A DNA stretch of 64,000 nucleotides from JABDQZ01 sp050049775 (GTDB taxonomy: Bacteria; Pseudomonadota; Gammaproteobacteria; Chromatiales; Chromatiaceae): NCBI GenBank assembly GCA_050049775.1, contig JASFVP010000006.1:1-64000 (forward strand), in the 5' to 3' direction. The notes beneath the pieces are model-generated. The model searched no databases. It had not been told where the DNA came from and was given only the letters and a program-made list of their open reading frames with translations. This document shows positions 1 to 8,412 of this stretch, one piece after another. Position 1 is the first letter of the stretch. Each line of letters opens with the position of its first letter. Both the position numbers and the translations under genes were made by a program.

Positions 1-588
1 GTCCCCATGGTCATTGAGCAGTCGGCGCGTGGCGAACGTGCGTATGACATCTACTCCAGGCTGCTTAAGGAACGCGTTATTTTTGTGGTCGGACCGATCG
101 AAGACCACATGGCGAATCTAATTGTCGCGCAGTTGTTGTTTCTGGAGTCCGAAAATCCGGACAAGGATATCCATCTCTACATCAATTCGCCGGGTGGTTC
201 GGTAACAGCCGGGATGGCCATTTACGACACCATGCAGTTTATCCATTCCAATGTGAGCACCATGTGTATCGGCCAGGCGGCCAGCATGGGTGCGGTTCTG
301 CTGGCTGCGGGCGAAGCCGGCAAGCGTTTCTGTTTGCCGCATTCGCGCGTCATGATCCATCAGCCGCTGGGCGGTTTCCAGGGGCAGGCGACCGACATCG
401 AAATTCATGCCAAGGAAATTCTGCTGGTCCGCGAAAAGCTGAACCGGGTGCTGGCGAAACATACCGGTCAGTCGCTTGAGCGCATCAACCAGGATACCGA
501 CCGCGATAATTTCATGAGTGCCGAAGACTCCGTCAAATATGGTCTGATTGACGCCGTACTCGAAGCGCGTCCAACCGCTGAAAAATAA
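1..588 (+). CDS. clpP: ATP-dependent Clp protease proteolytic subunit (5' end outside window)
   Basis: This is the serine peptidase of the ClpXP and ClpAP cytoplasmic proteases; it forms a double heptameric barrel fed by ClpX, encoded next. The frame is open from base 1, and the residues before the first internal ATG (base 7) match the usual ClpP N-terminus, so the true start and about a dozen residues lie upstream of the window. Counting from base 1, the catalytic triad is visible as Ser95 (in GQAASMGA), His120 (in MIHQPLGG) and Asp169 (in DTDRDNF), with the spacing known from E. coli ClpP. The reading frame ends with a normal C-terminus. Identification is secure. Confidence 0.97.
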   Translation, partial: VPMVIEQSARGERAYDIYSRLLKERVIFVVGPIEDHMANLIVAQLLFLESENPDKDIHLYINSPGGSVTAGMAIYDTMQFIHSNVSTMCIGQAASMGAVLLAAGEAGKRFCLPHSRVMIHQPLGGFQGQATDIEIHAKEILLVREKLNRVLAKHTGQSLERINQDTDRDNFMSAEDSVKYGLIDAVLEARPTAEK

Positions 589-599
589 GCACGTCTGCA

Positions 600-629
600 C
601 GCATACAGCCGTTTCGATGGCTGTATGCG
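600..629 (+). terminator. Hairpin after clpP, possible weak terminator
   Basis: An 11-bp perfect inverted repeat (CGCATACAGCC, loop of 8, GGCTGTATGCG) lies 12 bases after the clpP stop. The downstream sequence is T-rich but lacks a clean U-tract, so termination may be partial and clpX may be partly co-transcribed. The remaining bases up to clpX at 887 hold no gene; they are AT-rich and probably carry the clpX promoter (a TATGAT at 790-795 is a candidate -10 without a good -35). Confidence 0.5.
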
Positions 630-886
630 CTAATCTTTCCTTAAATTCCTCTTGCTTCAAGTAAATTATCGTTTTTTGTGCTAAATATCAGATTGTGCAT
701 GCATAAAAGAGCGTGATTATTTGGATACTGGCTACAAATCCACTACAAATTACTGACTTTTTGCAGCTTGCAGAGAAATCAATATTCGATATGATTAGAT
801 TCAAGATATTTTATAGCCAGCCGTAGATTCTATTGTGTGGATTTATGACTGCCTGATTCAGAATTGAATCGTACTGAGGAACCCTT

Positions 887-2164
887 ATGAGCGATGACAA
901 GCCAGGCAAGAATGAAGATGGCAAACTGCTGTACTGTTCATTCTGTGGTAAAAGTCAGCATGAAGTCAGGAAGCTGATTGCCGGCCCTTCGGTTTTTATC
1001 TGTGACGAGTGTGTTGAGCTTTGTAACGACATCATCCGCGAGGAGATGAACGAGGCATCGGCGGAGTCTTCCAGTTCTCTGCCCAAGCCACACGAAATCA
1101 AGTCTCACCTCGACCAGTATGTCATCGGCCAGGCCAATGCCAAAAAGGTATTGTCAGTCGCCGTTTACAACCATTACAAGCGTCTCGATGTCAAATCCGC
1201 CAATGAGGAAATCGAGATTTCCAAGAGCAATATCCTGCTGATTGGTCCGACCGGCTCTGGTAAAACCCTGCTGGCGGAAACCTTGGCGAGAATGCTCAAT
1301 GTGCCATTTACCATCACCGATGCCACCACTCTGACCGAAGCGGGTTATGTCGGTGAAGACGTGGAAAATATCATCCAGAAGTTGTTGCAGAAGTGCGATT
1401 ACGATGTCGAAAAGGCGCAGACCGGCATTGTCTACATCGATGAAATCGACAAAATTTCCCGTAAATCCGACAATCCGTCCATTACCCGCGACGTTTCCGG
1501 TGAAGGCGTGCAACAGGCGCTGCTGAAACTCATCGAAGGCACGGTGGCTTCTGTGCCGCCGCAGGGTGGTCGCAAACACCCGCAGCAGGAGTTCCTGCAG
1601 GTGGATACTTCCAACATTCTGTTCATTGTTGGTGGGGCGTTTGCCGGCCTCGACAAGGTGATCAAGGATCGTTCTGAAAAAAGTGGCATCGGTTTTTCCG
1701 CCAATGTCAAAAGCAAGGATGAAACCAAAAACCTGGGCGAGGTCCTGACCACTGTGGAGCCGGAAGACCTGATCAAATACGGCCTGATTCCGGAATTTGT
1801 CGGTCGTTTGCCCGTTGTGGCGACACTTGAGGAACTCGATGAAGAAGCGCTGATCCGCATCCTCACCGAACCCAAGAACGCGCTCACCAAGCAATACAGC
1901 AGACTGTTTGAAATGGAAGGCAGCGAGCTGGAAATTCGCGATGACGCTCTGGCGGCGATCGCCAAGAAGGCCATGGAACGAAAAACCGGTGCTCGTGGTC
2001 TCAGGACCATTCTTGAAAAAGTGCTGCTCGACACCATGTATGATTTGCCATCAATGGAAAATGTCAGCAAGGTGGTGCTGGATGATGCCGTGATCAATGG
2101 CGAATCCGATCCGCTGATCATTTTTGATGGTGGCGACAAGAAGCAACTCACTGCGTCTGAATAA
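887..2164 (+). CDS. clpX: ATP-dependent Clp protease ATP-binding subunit ClpX
   Basis: ClpX is the AAA+ unfoldase that recognises tagged substrates and threads them into ClpP. The 425-residue protein is full length. The N-terminal zinc-binding domain has Cys17, Cys20, Cys39 and Cys42; the Walker A GPTGSGKT is at 120-127, the GYVG pore loop at 153-156 and the Walker B IVYIDEID at 181-188. An IGF loop (SGIGF), needed to dock on ClpP, is also present. A TGAGGA ribosome site precedes the ATG. It lies 298 bp after clpP, the normal order, and is followed by lon. Confidence 0.98.
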   Translation: MSDDKPGKNEDGKLLYCSFCGKSQHEVRKLIAGPSVFICDECVELCNDIIREEMNEASAESSSSLPKPHEIKSHLDQYVIGQANAKKVLSVAVYNHYKRLDVKSANEEIEISKSNILLIGPTGSGKTLLAETLARMLNVPFTITDATTLTEAGYVGEDVENIIQKLLQKCDYDVEKAQTGIVYIDEIDKISRKSDNPSITRDVSGEGVQQALLKLIEGTVASVPPQGGRKHPQQEFLQVDTSNILFIVGGAFAGLDKVIKDRSEKSGIGFSANVKSKDETKNLGEVLTTVEPEDLIKYGLIPEFVGRLPVVATLEELDEEALIRILTEPKNALTKQYSRLFEMEGSELEIRDDALAAIAKKAMERKTGARGLRTILEKVLLDTMYDLPSMENVSKVVLDDAVINGESDPLIIFDGGDKKQLTASE

Positions 2165-2188
2165 TTTCAGACAAATTCTGAGTTCGCT

Positions 2189-2218
2189 CTTGAAAAATTA
2201 CTTACCGCTACCATACAT
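2189..2218 (+). promoter_or_regulatory. Candidate heat-shock (sigma-32-type) promoter of lon
   Basis: CTTGAAA at 2189-2195 matches the sigma-32 -35 consensus. About 13-14 bases later comes a CCAT-containing element (around 2209-2218) that partly resembles the CCCCATnT -10. It lies about 110 bp before lon, a gene that is heat-shock controlled in E. coli. The -35 match is good and the -10 match is only partial. Confidence 0.45.
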
Positions 2219-2329
2219 CTATTCTGAAGACACTCATTCCTGGCCGGGTTCCCGGTGCAGGCTAGCTGAACACAGAGAAGCTGTGGCGACAGGGCGATCT
2301 CCTGTTGACCGCCAATAGGACATATGCCA

Positions 2330-4765
2330 ATGGCAAAACAAGACACGACTTCAAAATCTCTTATTGATCCGAGTACGGAAATTCCGGTATTACCGTTACG
2401 TGATGTGGTGGTTTATCCGCACATGGTGATTCCGCTGTTTGTCGGTCGCGAGAAATCCATCAAGGCACTGGATGCAGTCATGCAGGACAGTAAGCAGATT
2501 CTGCTGGTTGCCCAAAAGAGCGCCGATGTTGATGAGCCCGATATCAAGGATTTGTACAGTGTCGGCACACTTGCCAGCATTCTGCAATTGCTGAAACTGC
2601 CGGACGGCACCGTCAAGGTGCTGGTCGAAGGTGGTGAACGCGCCAAAGTTAAAAAAATCTCATCCAAGGCGGATTATTTTGCCGCTACCATTGAAACCAT
2701 GTCCGACGAATTTGACCTCGATGAAAAAGAGGCCGAAGTGCTCATGCGTTCAGCGACCACCTTGTTTGACCAATACGTCAAACTCAACAAGAAAGTGCCA
2801 CCCGAAGTTTTGACTTCTCTGTCGAGCATTGATGATGCTGGTCGCCTGGCCGACACCATGGCAGCGCATATGTCGTTACAGCTTAATGAAAAGCAGAACG
2901 TGCTGGAAATGGCGGATGTGCGTGAACGCCTGGAACACCTCATGGTGCTCATGGAAGGTGAGAACGACATCCTGCAGATGGAAAAGCGCATTCGTGGGCG
3001 GGTCAAACGCCAGATGGAGAAAAACCAGCGCGAGTACTATCTGAATGAGCAGATGAAAGCCATCCAAAAAGAACTTGGCGAAATGGAAGATGCGCCCAAT
3101 GAAATCGAGGAGCTGTCCAATCGTATTGAAAAAGCCGGCATGACCAAAGAGGCAAAATCCAAGGCCATCGCTGAGCTCAACAAGTTGAAACTGATGTCGC
3201 CGATGTCGGCTGAAGCCACAGTAGTGCGCAACTACATCGACGCCCTGGTTGGCGTGCCCTGGAAAAAACGCACCAAAATCCGTAATGAATTGCCGGCCGC
3301 TGAAGAGGTGCTGGAAGCCGATCACTACGGTCTGGAAAAGGTCAAGGAACGTATCCTCGAGTACCTGGCGGTACAACAGCGTGTGCGCAAGCTGAAAGGC
3401 CCGATCCTGTGTCTGGTTGGTCCTCCGGGTGTGGGTAAAACCTCGCTCGGTCACTCAATCGCCAAGGCGACCAACAGGAAGTTCATTCGTATGGCACTGG
3501 GTGGCGTGCGTGACGAAGCGGAAATCCGTGGTCATCGTCGTACCTACATTGGCGCCATGCCGGGCAAGATCGTACAGAATCTGACCAAGGCCGGTACGCG
3601 CAACCCATTGTTCCTGCTCGATGAAATCGACAAGATGGCGATGGATTTCCGTGGCGACCCGGCCTCTGCGCTGCTGGAAGTGCTGGATCCCGAACAGAAC
3701 CACACCTTCAATGACCATTATCTTGAAGTGGACTTTGACCTGTCCGAGGTCATGTTTGTCGCAACTGCCAATACCCTGAATATTCCGCCGGCGCTGCTCG
3801 ACCGTATGGAAGTGATTCGCCTGTCGGGTTATACCGAAGATGAAAAGGTCAATATTGCGCAGCGTTACCTGATTCCGAAACAGATGGAAAATAACGGACT
3901 TAAGGACAACGAGCTGAAAATCAGTGAATCGACCCTGCGTGACATTGTGCGTTATTACACACGCGAAGCCGGTGTGCGTAACCTGGAAAGAGAGATCGCC
4001 AAAATCTGTCGCAAGGTAGTCAAGGACGTGCTGTTGAAGCCACGTTCATCCGCGGTGTCAGTTACCGCCACCAGCCTGGAAAAATATCTCGGCGTGAAAC
4101 GTTTTCGTTACGGTCAGACCGATGATTATGATCAGGTTGGCCAGGTCACAGGTCTGGCCTGGACCGAAGTCGGCGGTGAATTGTTACGTATCGAAGCGGC
4201 TCTGGTGCCGGGTAAAGGCCGTTTAAGCCAGACCGGTCAGCTGGGTGATGTCATGAAAGAATCCATTCAGGCGGCCATGACCGTGGTACGCAGTCGTGCC
4301 GATGTACTGGGACTGGATCCGGACTTCAATCAAAACCATGACATCCATGTGCATGTGCCGGAAGGTGCGACGCCAAAAGATGGCCCAAGTGCCGGTATCG
4401 GTATGTGTACTTCGCTGGTGTCGGCATTAACCGGTATACCAGTCAAGGCCGATGTGGCGATGACCGGCGAAATTACCTTGCGTGGTGAAGTGTTGCCGAT
4501 CGGCGGACTCAAGGAAAAGCTGCTGGCTGCTCACCGCGGTGGTGTGCACATGGTCATAATTCCTGAAGAAAACGAGCGTGACCTTGTTGACATCCCCAAG
4601 AACATTAAACAGAATCTTGAAATCAAACCGGTAAGATGGATTGATGAAGTTCTTGAGCTTGCTTTAACGCATCTTCCGGAACCAAGGAAAGAAGCGTCAA
4701 CAACAGCAACCAGGAAAAGCAAGTCTTCCACCAAGAAGAAAGCGCGAGGTGTTGTCAGGCATTAA
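2330..4765 (+). CDS. lon: ATP-dependent protease La (Lon)
   Basis: Lon degrades misfolded and regulatory proteins in the cytoplasm. The protein of about 811 residues has the N-terminal substrate-binding domain (PVLPLRDVVVYPHMV), a central AAA+ module with Walker A GPPGVGKT near residue 364, and the C-terminal peptidase domain with the catalytic Ser in DGPSAG near residue 687 and the Lys further on (GLKEKLLAA). An in-frame ATG at 2324 is also possible, but the AGGA at 2317-2320 is only 3 bases from it and 9 bases from 2330, so 2330 is preferred. The tail is lysine- and serine-rich. It has its usual place between clpX and hupB. Confidence 0.97.
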   Translation: MAKQDTTSKSLIDPSTEIPVLPLRDVVVYPHMVIPLFVGREKSIKALDAVMQDSKQILLVAQKSADVDEPDIKDLYSVGTLASILQLLKLPDGTVKVLVEGGERAKVKKISSKADYFAATIETMSDEFDLDEKEAEVLMRSATTLFDQYVKLNKKVPPEVLTSLSSIDDAGRLADTMAAHMSLQLNEKQNVLEMADVRERLEHLMVLMEGENDILQMEKRIRGRVKRQMEKNQREYYLNEQMKAIQKELGEMEDAPNEIEELSNRIEKAGMTKEAKSKAIAELNKLKLMSPMSAEATVVRNYIDALVGVPWKKRTKIRNELPAAEEVLEADHYGLEKVKERILEYLAVQQRVRKLKGPILCLVGPPGVGKTSLGHSIAKATNRKFIRMALGGVRDEAEIRGHRRTYIGAMPGKIVQNLTKAGTRNPLFLLDEIDKMAMDFRGDPASALLEVLDPEQNHTFNDHYLEVDFDLSEVMFVATANTLNIPPALLDRMEVIRLSGYTEDEKVNIAQRYLIPKQMENNGLKDNELKISESTLRDIVRYYTREAGVRNLEREIAKICRKVVKDVLLKPRSSAVSVTATSLEKYLGVKRFRYGQTDDYDQVGQVTGLAWTEVGGELLRIEAALVPGKGRLSQTGQLGDVMKESIQAAMTVVRSRADVLGLDPDFNQNHDIHVHVPEGATPKDGPSAGIGMCTSLVSALTGIPVKADVAMTGEITLRGEVLPIGGLKEKLLAAHRGGVHMVIIPEENERDLVDIPKNIKQNLEIKPVRWIDEVLELALTHLPEPRKEASTTATRKSKSSTKKKARGVVRH

Positions 4766-4826
4766 TGTTTGATGAACACTCTGGAAATAGATTCATTCAT
4801 ATTAATAGAGTTAAACGAAATCATGC

Positions 4827-4856
4827 TTGACAGCTAAACTTTGCGCTTGCTATAAA
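4827..4856 (+). promoter_or_regulatory. Sigma-70-type promoter of hupB
   Basis: A perfect -35 TTGACA (4827-4832) is followed after 18 bases by TATAAA (4851-4856). This predicts a leader of roughly 95 bases before hupB. A strong housekeeping promoter fits an abundant nucleoid protein, and the two tRNA genes downstream could be read from it. Confidence 0.75.
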
Positions 4857-4959
4857 GTGCGCCGTTTTGAGCTTTCAAACGACCACCTTGATACAACTAT
4901 GGCCGGCACCATTAAGGCCAATTCTTTTTATTAAAAAAATCCTTAGGGGGTAACCGTTA

Positions 4960-5232
4960 ATGAATAAAACGGAACTAATTGATGCAATGGCTGATTCGGC
5001 TGACATTTCCAAAGCGGCAGCAGGACGTGCTTTTGATGCGGCTGTAAATGCCATCACTGAAGCATTGAAAAAAGGCGATCAGGTTTCCTTGATTGGCTTT
5101 GGTACTTTCACCGTTCGTGAGCGTGCAGCACGCACCGGCAGAAACCCGCAGACTGGTGCAACCATCCAGATCGCGGCATCAAAATCTCCTGCATTCAAGG
5201 CTGGTAAGGCGTTAAAAGATGCAGTAAACTAG
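4960..5232 (+). CDS. hupB: DNA-binding protein HU-beta
   Basis: HU is a small histone-like protein that bends and compacts DNA as a dimer. The 90-residue length is exact for the family and the signature GFGTFTVRERAARTGRNPQTG region (about residues 46-66), which forms the DNA-clasping arms, is intact. An AGGGGG ribosome site precedes the ATG at good distance. It follows lon, as in other gammaproteobacteria, and two tRNA genes begin only 9 bases after its stop codon. Confidence 0.97.
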   Translation: MNKTELIDAMADSADISKAAAGRAFDAAVNAITEALKKGDQVSLIGFGTFTVRERAARTGRNPQTGATIQIAASKSPAFKAGKALKDAVN

Positions 5233-5241
5233 CGCGCTTCC

Positions 5242-5317
5242 GGGTGCTTAGCTCAGCTGGGAGAGCATCGCCCTTACAAGGCGAGGGTCGGGGGTTCGAT
5301 CCCCTCAGCACCCACCA
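5242..5317 (+). tRNA. tRNA-Val (anticodon TAC)
   Basis: This is a 76-base cloverleaf with the CCA encoded. The acceptor arms GGGTGCT and AGCACCC pair, the anticodon stem TCGCC/GGCGA encloses the loop CTTACAA (anticodon TAC, reading GTA and wobbled GUN codons), and the T arm has GGTTCGATCC. It directly follows hupB and lies 8 bases before tRNA-Asp, so the two are surely one transcript. Confidence 0.97.
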
Positions 5318-5325
5318 GGAATTTT

Positions 5326-5402
5326 GGAGTGGTAGTTCAGTTGGTTAGAATACCGGCCTGTCACGCCGGGGGTCGCGGGTTCGAGTCCCGTCCACTCCGC
5401 CA
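5326..5402 (+). tRNA. tRNA-Asp (anticodon GTC)
   Basis: This is a 77-base cloverleaf with encoded CCA. The acceptor arms GGAGTGG and CCACTCC pair, the anticodon stem CCGGC/GCCGG encloses CTGTCAC (anticodon GTC, Asp), and the T arm has GGTTCGAGTCC. It is immediately followed by an intrinsic terminator. Confidence 0.97.
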
Positions 5403-5407
5403 TCCAC

Positions 5408-5442
5408 TAAAAAGGGGTATCGCGTGATACCCCTTTTTTTTT
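5408..5442 (+). terminator. Intrinsic terminator after the tRNA pair
   Basis: The stem GGGGTATC (5414-5421), loop GCGT and GATACCCC (5426-5433), flanked by A and T runs that extend the pairing, is followed by nine T residues. This is a textbook rho-independent terminator closing the hupB-tRNA unit, so ppiD has its own promoter or depends on read-through. Confidence 0.92.
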
Positions 5443-5476
5443 AAAATTCTGATTCAATTATCGAAGTGATGTCGCC

Positions 5477-7387
5477 ATGTTACAGTCAATAAGAGACAAG
5501 GCTCAGGGTTGGATTGCGTGGGTCATTGTCGTACTGATTTCAATTCCCTTTGCGCTCTGGGGTATACAGGAATATCTTGGAGTCGGCGGTGAAACCGTCA
5601 TTGCCAAGGTCAACGATCGCGAGATAACCGAAAGGGAAGTGGAAAGCGCCGCGTTTCGTTTTCGCTCTGAATTGCGAGAAAGACTGGGGGCGCAATATAA
5701 CCCTGCAATGTTTGAAGAGCCGGTGCTGCGCAAGCAGGTGCTCGAAAGCATGATTCGCGATACCCTGATCCAGCAGGCGGCCAGCGATCTGGGACTGCGT
5801 GCCGGCGATTTCATGGTGCGCCAGACCATCGGCAGTATTCCGGCTTTCCAGGTGGCGGGGCAGTTCAATGCGGAAGCCTATAAAACAGCCGTAAAACGCC
5901 AGGGCATGTCCGAGCAGGCCTACGAGGAAAACCTGCGCGCCACGCTCATGACCCGGCAACTGGAACTGGCCTTGCAGCAGTCCACCTTTGTGACCGACAG
6001 CACCTTGCAGGACATGCTGAAACTGGCCGGCCAGCAGCGCACCTTATCCTATATCACACTGTCCTTCGACAACCTGGACACCACTGCTGCGGATATTTCC
6101 GAAGCCGATCAGCGCCAGTTCTATGACCAGCACAAGGCGGATTTCATGACGCCGGAACGCGTGAAGCTGGAATATGTGCTGCTAAATATCGACTCGATAC
6201 GCAATACGCTTGCTGTTGCTGACAGCGAGCTGCAAAACTATTTTGAACAACACAAAAACGAATTTGTTGTTCCCGACAAGAAACGTGTCAGCCACATCCT
6301 GTTTGAAATTCCGGAAAATGCCACGGATGAACAGTTGCAACAAATCCGCGAACAGGCCGATTCGGTGCATCAACAGTTGCTCGATGGTGCTGCCTTTGCC
6401 GAACTGGCGCAGGAAAAATCCCAGGACATCGGCTCGGCGCAGGCGGGTGGCGATCTGGGTTTCATCGATGCCGAAATTTATGATCAGGCGTTTGTCGAAG
6501 CGGTGTCCGGTCTGGCCGAAAATGAAGTTTCCGAACCGGTCCGTACAAGATTCGGTCTGCACATCATTAAGGTCACCGAACTGGTCAAAGGCGATAATGA
6601 CGACTTTGATGCTGTCAAAGACCAGGTGGAAAAACAGTATCTGGCGGCTGAAGCGGAACAGATTTTTTTCGATTATGCTGAACGTCTCGGCAATCTGGCG
6701 TATGAAACTCCGGACAGCCTGGAACCGGTTGCCAGCGATTTGAAGCTGGAGCTGAAAAAGTCCGACTGGATTACGGCAGACGGTGGTGATGGTGTTCTGG
6801 CATCGCCCAAAGTGACATCGGCGGCTTTCAGTGAAGAAGTGCTGATGCAGGGCTACAACAGCGAACCACTGGAACTGGCAACCAATGAACTGCTGGTGCT
6901 GCGCGTGTCTGAGCACGAGGAAGCGCGTTTGAAAGCTTTTGGCGAAGTCCAGCAGACAATCGTCGAACGCATGAAAACGGAACAGCAGTTTACCCGTTTG
7001 CAGCAACAGGCCAGCAAACTTTTACAGCGTCTGCAAAATGGCGAAACACTGGAACAGCTGGCGTCTGAATTGAATCTGCAGCTCAGCCAGGCGAAGGCGG
7101 TAAAACGGGATGATTTTGCCTTGCCGGCGGCTATCCGTGATGCCGCTTTCCAGGCCACGTTGCCGAGCGAAGGCAAGGCCAGTTTCACCAGCGCCGAGCT
7201 TGAAAATGAAACCATTGCACTGGTGCAGGTTAGCGAAGTCAGTGATGGCAAGTTGCCCGAATCGGATGAGCAACGCCAGTCGATCAGGACCACATTGGCC
7301 AACAACCTGGCGCTGGATGAGTTTGAGCTGTATGTGAACTATTTGCGCAGTCAGGCCAGCATTGAGTATCTGGCTGAGCAAAAATAA
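5477..7387 (+). CDS. ppiD: Peptidyl-prolyl isomerase / periplasmic chaperone PpiD
   Basis: PpiD is an inner-membrane-anchored periplasmic chaperone that works near the Sec translocon on newly exported proteins. The 636-residue protein has one N-terminal membrane anchor (about residues 14-34, after a short positively charged cytoplasmic tail), a SurA-like N-terminal chaperone region, and a parvulin (PPIC) domain at about 268-365, containing HILFEIP and the GGDLGF and RFGLHIIKV motifs. The long glutamine-rich C-terminal half is typical. It follows the hupB-tRNA block and converges on fabI. Confidence 0.94.
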   Translation: MLQSIRDKAQGWIAWVIVVLISIPFALWGIQEYLGVGGETVIAKVNDREITEREVESAAFRFRSELRERLGAQYNPAMFEEPVLRKQVLESMIRDTLIQQAASDLGLRAGDFMVRQTIGSIPAFQVAGQFNAEAYKTAVKRQGMSEQAYEENLRATLMTRQLELALQQSTFVTDSTLQDMLKLAGQQRTLSYITLSFDNLDTTAADISEADQRQFYDQHKADFMTPERVKLEYVLLNIDSIRNTLAVADSELQNYFEQHKNEFVVPDKKRVSHILFEIPENATDEQLQQIREQADSVHQQLLDGAAFAELAQEKSQDIGSAQAGGDLGFIDAEIYDQAFVEAVSGLAENEVSEPVRTRFGLHIIKVTELVKGDNDDFDAVKDQVEKQYLAAEAEQIFFDYAERLGNLAYETPDSLEPVASDLKLELKKSDWITADGGDGVLASPKVTSAAFSEEVLMQGYNSEPLELATNELLVLRVSEHEEARLKAFGEVQQTIVERMKTEQQFTRLQQQASKLLQRLQNGETLEQLASELNLQLSQAKAVKRDDFALPAAIRDAAFQATLPSEGKASFTSAELENETIALVQVSEVSDGKLPESDEQRQSIRTTLANNLALDEFELYVNYLRSQASIEYLAEQK

Positions 7388-7415
7388 TAGCTTTACATCG
7401 TGATGGCTTAACAGA

Positions 7416-7447
7416 CAGGTGGAAACAGTGTTTCCACCTGCTTTGTT
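7416..7447 (+). terminator. Terminator between convergent ppiD and fabI
   Basis: A perfect 11-bp stem (CAGGTGGAAAC, loop AGT, GTTTCCACCTG at 7416-7440) is followed by CTTTGTTTTA. It lies 28 bases after ppiD and touches the end of fabI on the other strand. The T-rich side serves ppiD. Confidence 0.75.
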
Positions 7448-8221
7448 TTACATGCCGAGAATGTGATAACCGGAATCAACGTACAACACGTCGCCGGTAA
7501 TACCGGAGGCCAGATCGGAACACAAAAACGCCGCCGCGTTGCCGACTTCGTCGATGGTGACATTGCGCCGTAACGGTGTTTTCTTTTCCGCTTCGGACAA
7601 CATGGACTTGAAGTTGTCGATACCGGAGGCGGCCAGGGTACGGATCGGGCCGGCCGACACGGCATTGACGCGGATGCCTTCCGGGCCCAGCGAGTCGGCC
7701 AGATAACGCACATTGGCTTCCAGGCTGGCCTTGGCGACACCCATGACATTGTAGTTGGGCACGGTGCGGACGGCGCCCAGGTAACTCATGGTGATCAGCG
7801 CGCCGTTGCGGCCCTGCATCAGGCTGCGACCGGCCTTGGCCAGGGCGGCAAAACTGTAGGCGCTGATGTCGTGCGCAATGGCAAAACCCTCGCGCGTGAC
7901 CGCATCGACATAGGAGCCAACCAGCTGCTCGCGTGGAGCAAAGCCGACCGAGTGTACGATGACATCCAGCCCGTCCCAGCGCTGTTTCAGTTCATCAAAA
8001 ACCTTGTCGATGTCGGCATCACTGGCCACATCCAGCGGCAGTACGATGTCGGAGCCGCATTCGTCAGCCACTTTCTCAACGCGTGATTTGAGCTTGTCGG
8101 TCTGGTAGGTAAAAGCCAGTTCAGCGCCCTGGGCGTGCATGGCCTTGGCCACACCGTAGGCGATGGAGCGATTGCTCGCCACACCGACAATCAGGGCTTT
8201 TTTATTTTGCATGAATCCCAT
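7448..8221 (-). CDS. fabI: Enoyl-[acyl-carrier-protein] reductase (NADH) FabI
   Basis: FabI reduces trans-2-enoyl-ACP in the last step of each fatty-acid elongation cycle and is the target of triclosan-type inhibitors. The 257-residue protein is a short-chain dehydrogenase with the FabI-specific nucleotide site (GVASNRSIAYG), catalytic Tyr147 and Tyr157 and Lys164 in the Tyr-X6-Lys arrangement (YNVMGVAK). A GAGGA lies 6 bases before the chosen ATG. It is transcribed towards ppiD and divergently from the ABC transporter operon. Confidence 0.97.
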   Translation of the reverse strand: MGFMQNKKALIVGVASNRSIAYGVAKAMHAQGAELAFTYQTDKLKSRVEKVADECGSDIVLPLDVASDADIDKVFDELKQRWDGLDVIVHSVGFAPREQLVGSYVDAVTREGFAIAHDISAYSFAALAKAGRSLMQGRNGALITMSYLGAVRTVPNYNVMGVAKASLEANVRYLADSLGPEGIRVNAVSAGPIRTLAASGIDNFKSMLSEAEKKTPLRRNVTIDEVGNAAAFLCSDLASGITGDVLYVDSGYHILGM

Positions 8222-8412
8222 AGTTCATCCTCTTTCATTGTTGGGGATTTTTCGGCTGACAAGTCTGCAGCAGAATGAGATGATTTCAGAAACCTAATAA
8301 TAATTGATGTAACCTTGAGAATCACCATCGAGTCACACAAGTTGCTTACATACGCCGGAACATGGGATTGCCCAGCGGCTCCGGCCCGAACCAGGCGCAT
8401 TCACGGGAATCC

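Noticed and set aside
118..660. Long minus-strand reading frame opposite clpP
   Set aside because: It is a shadow of the strongly conserved clpP coding strand and its peptide resembles no family.
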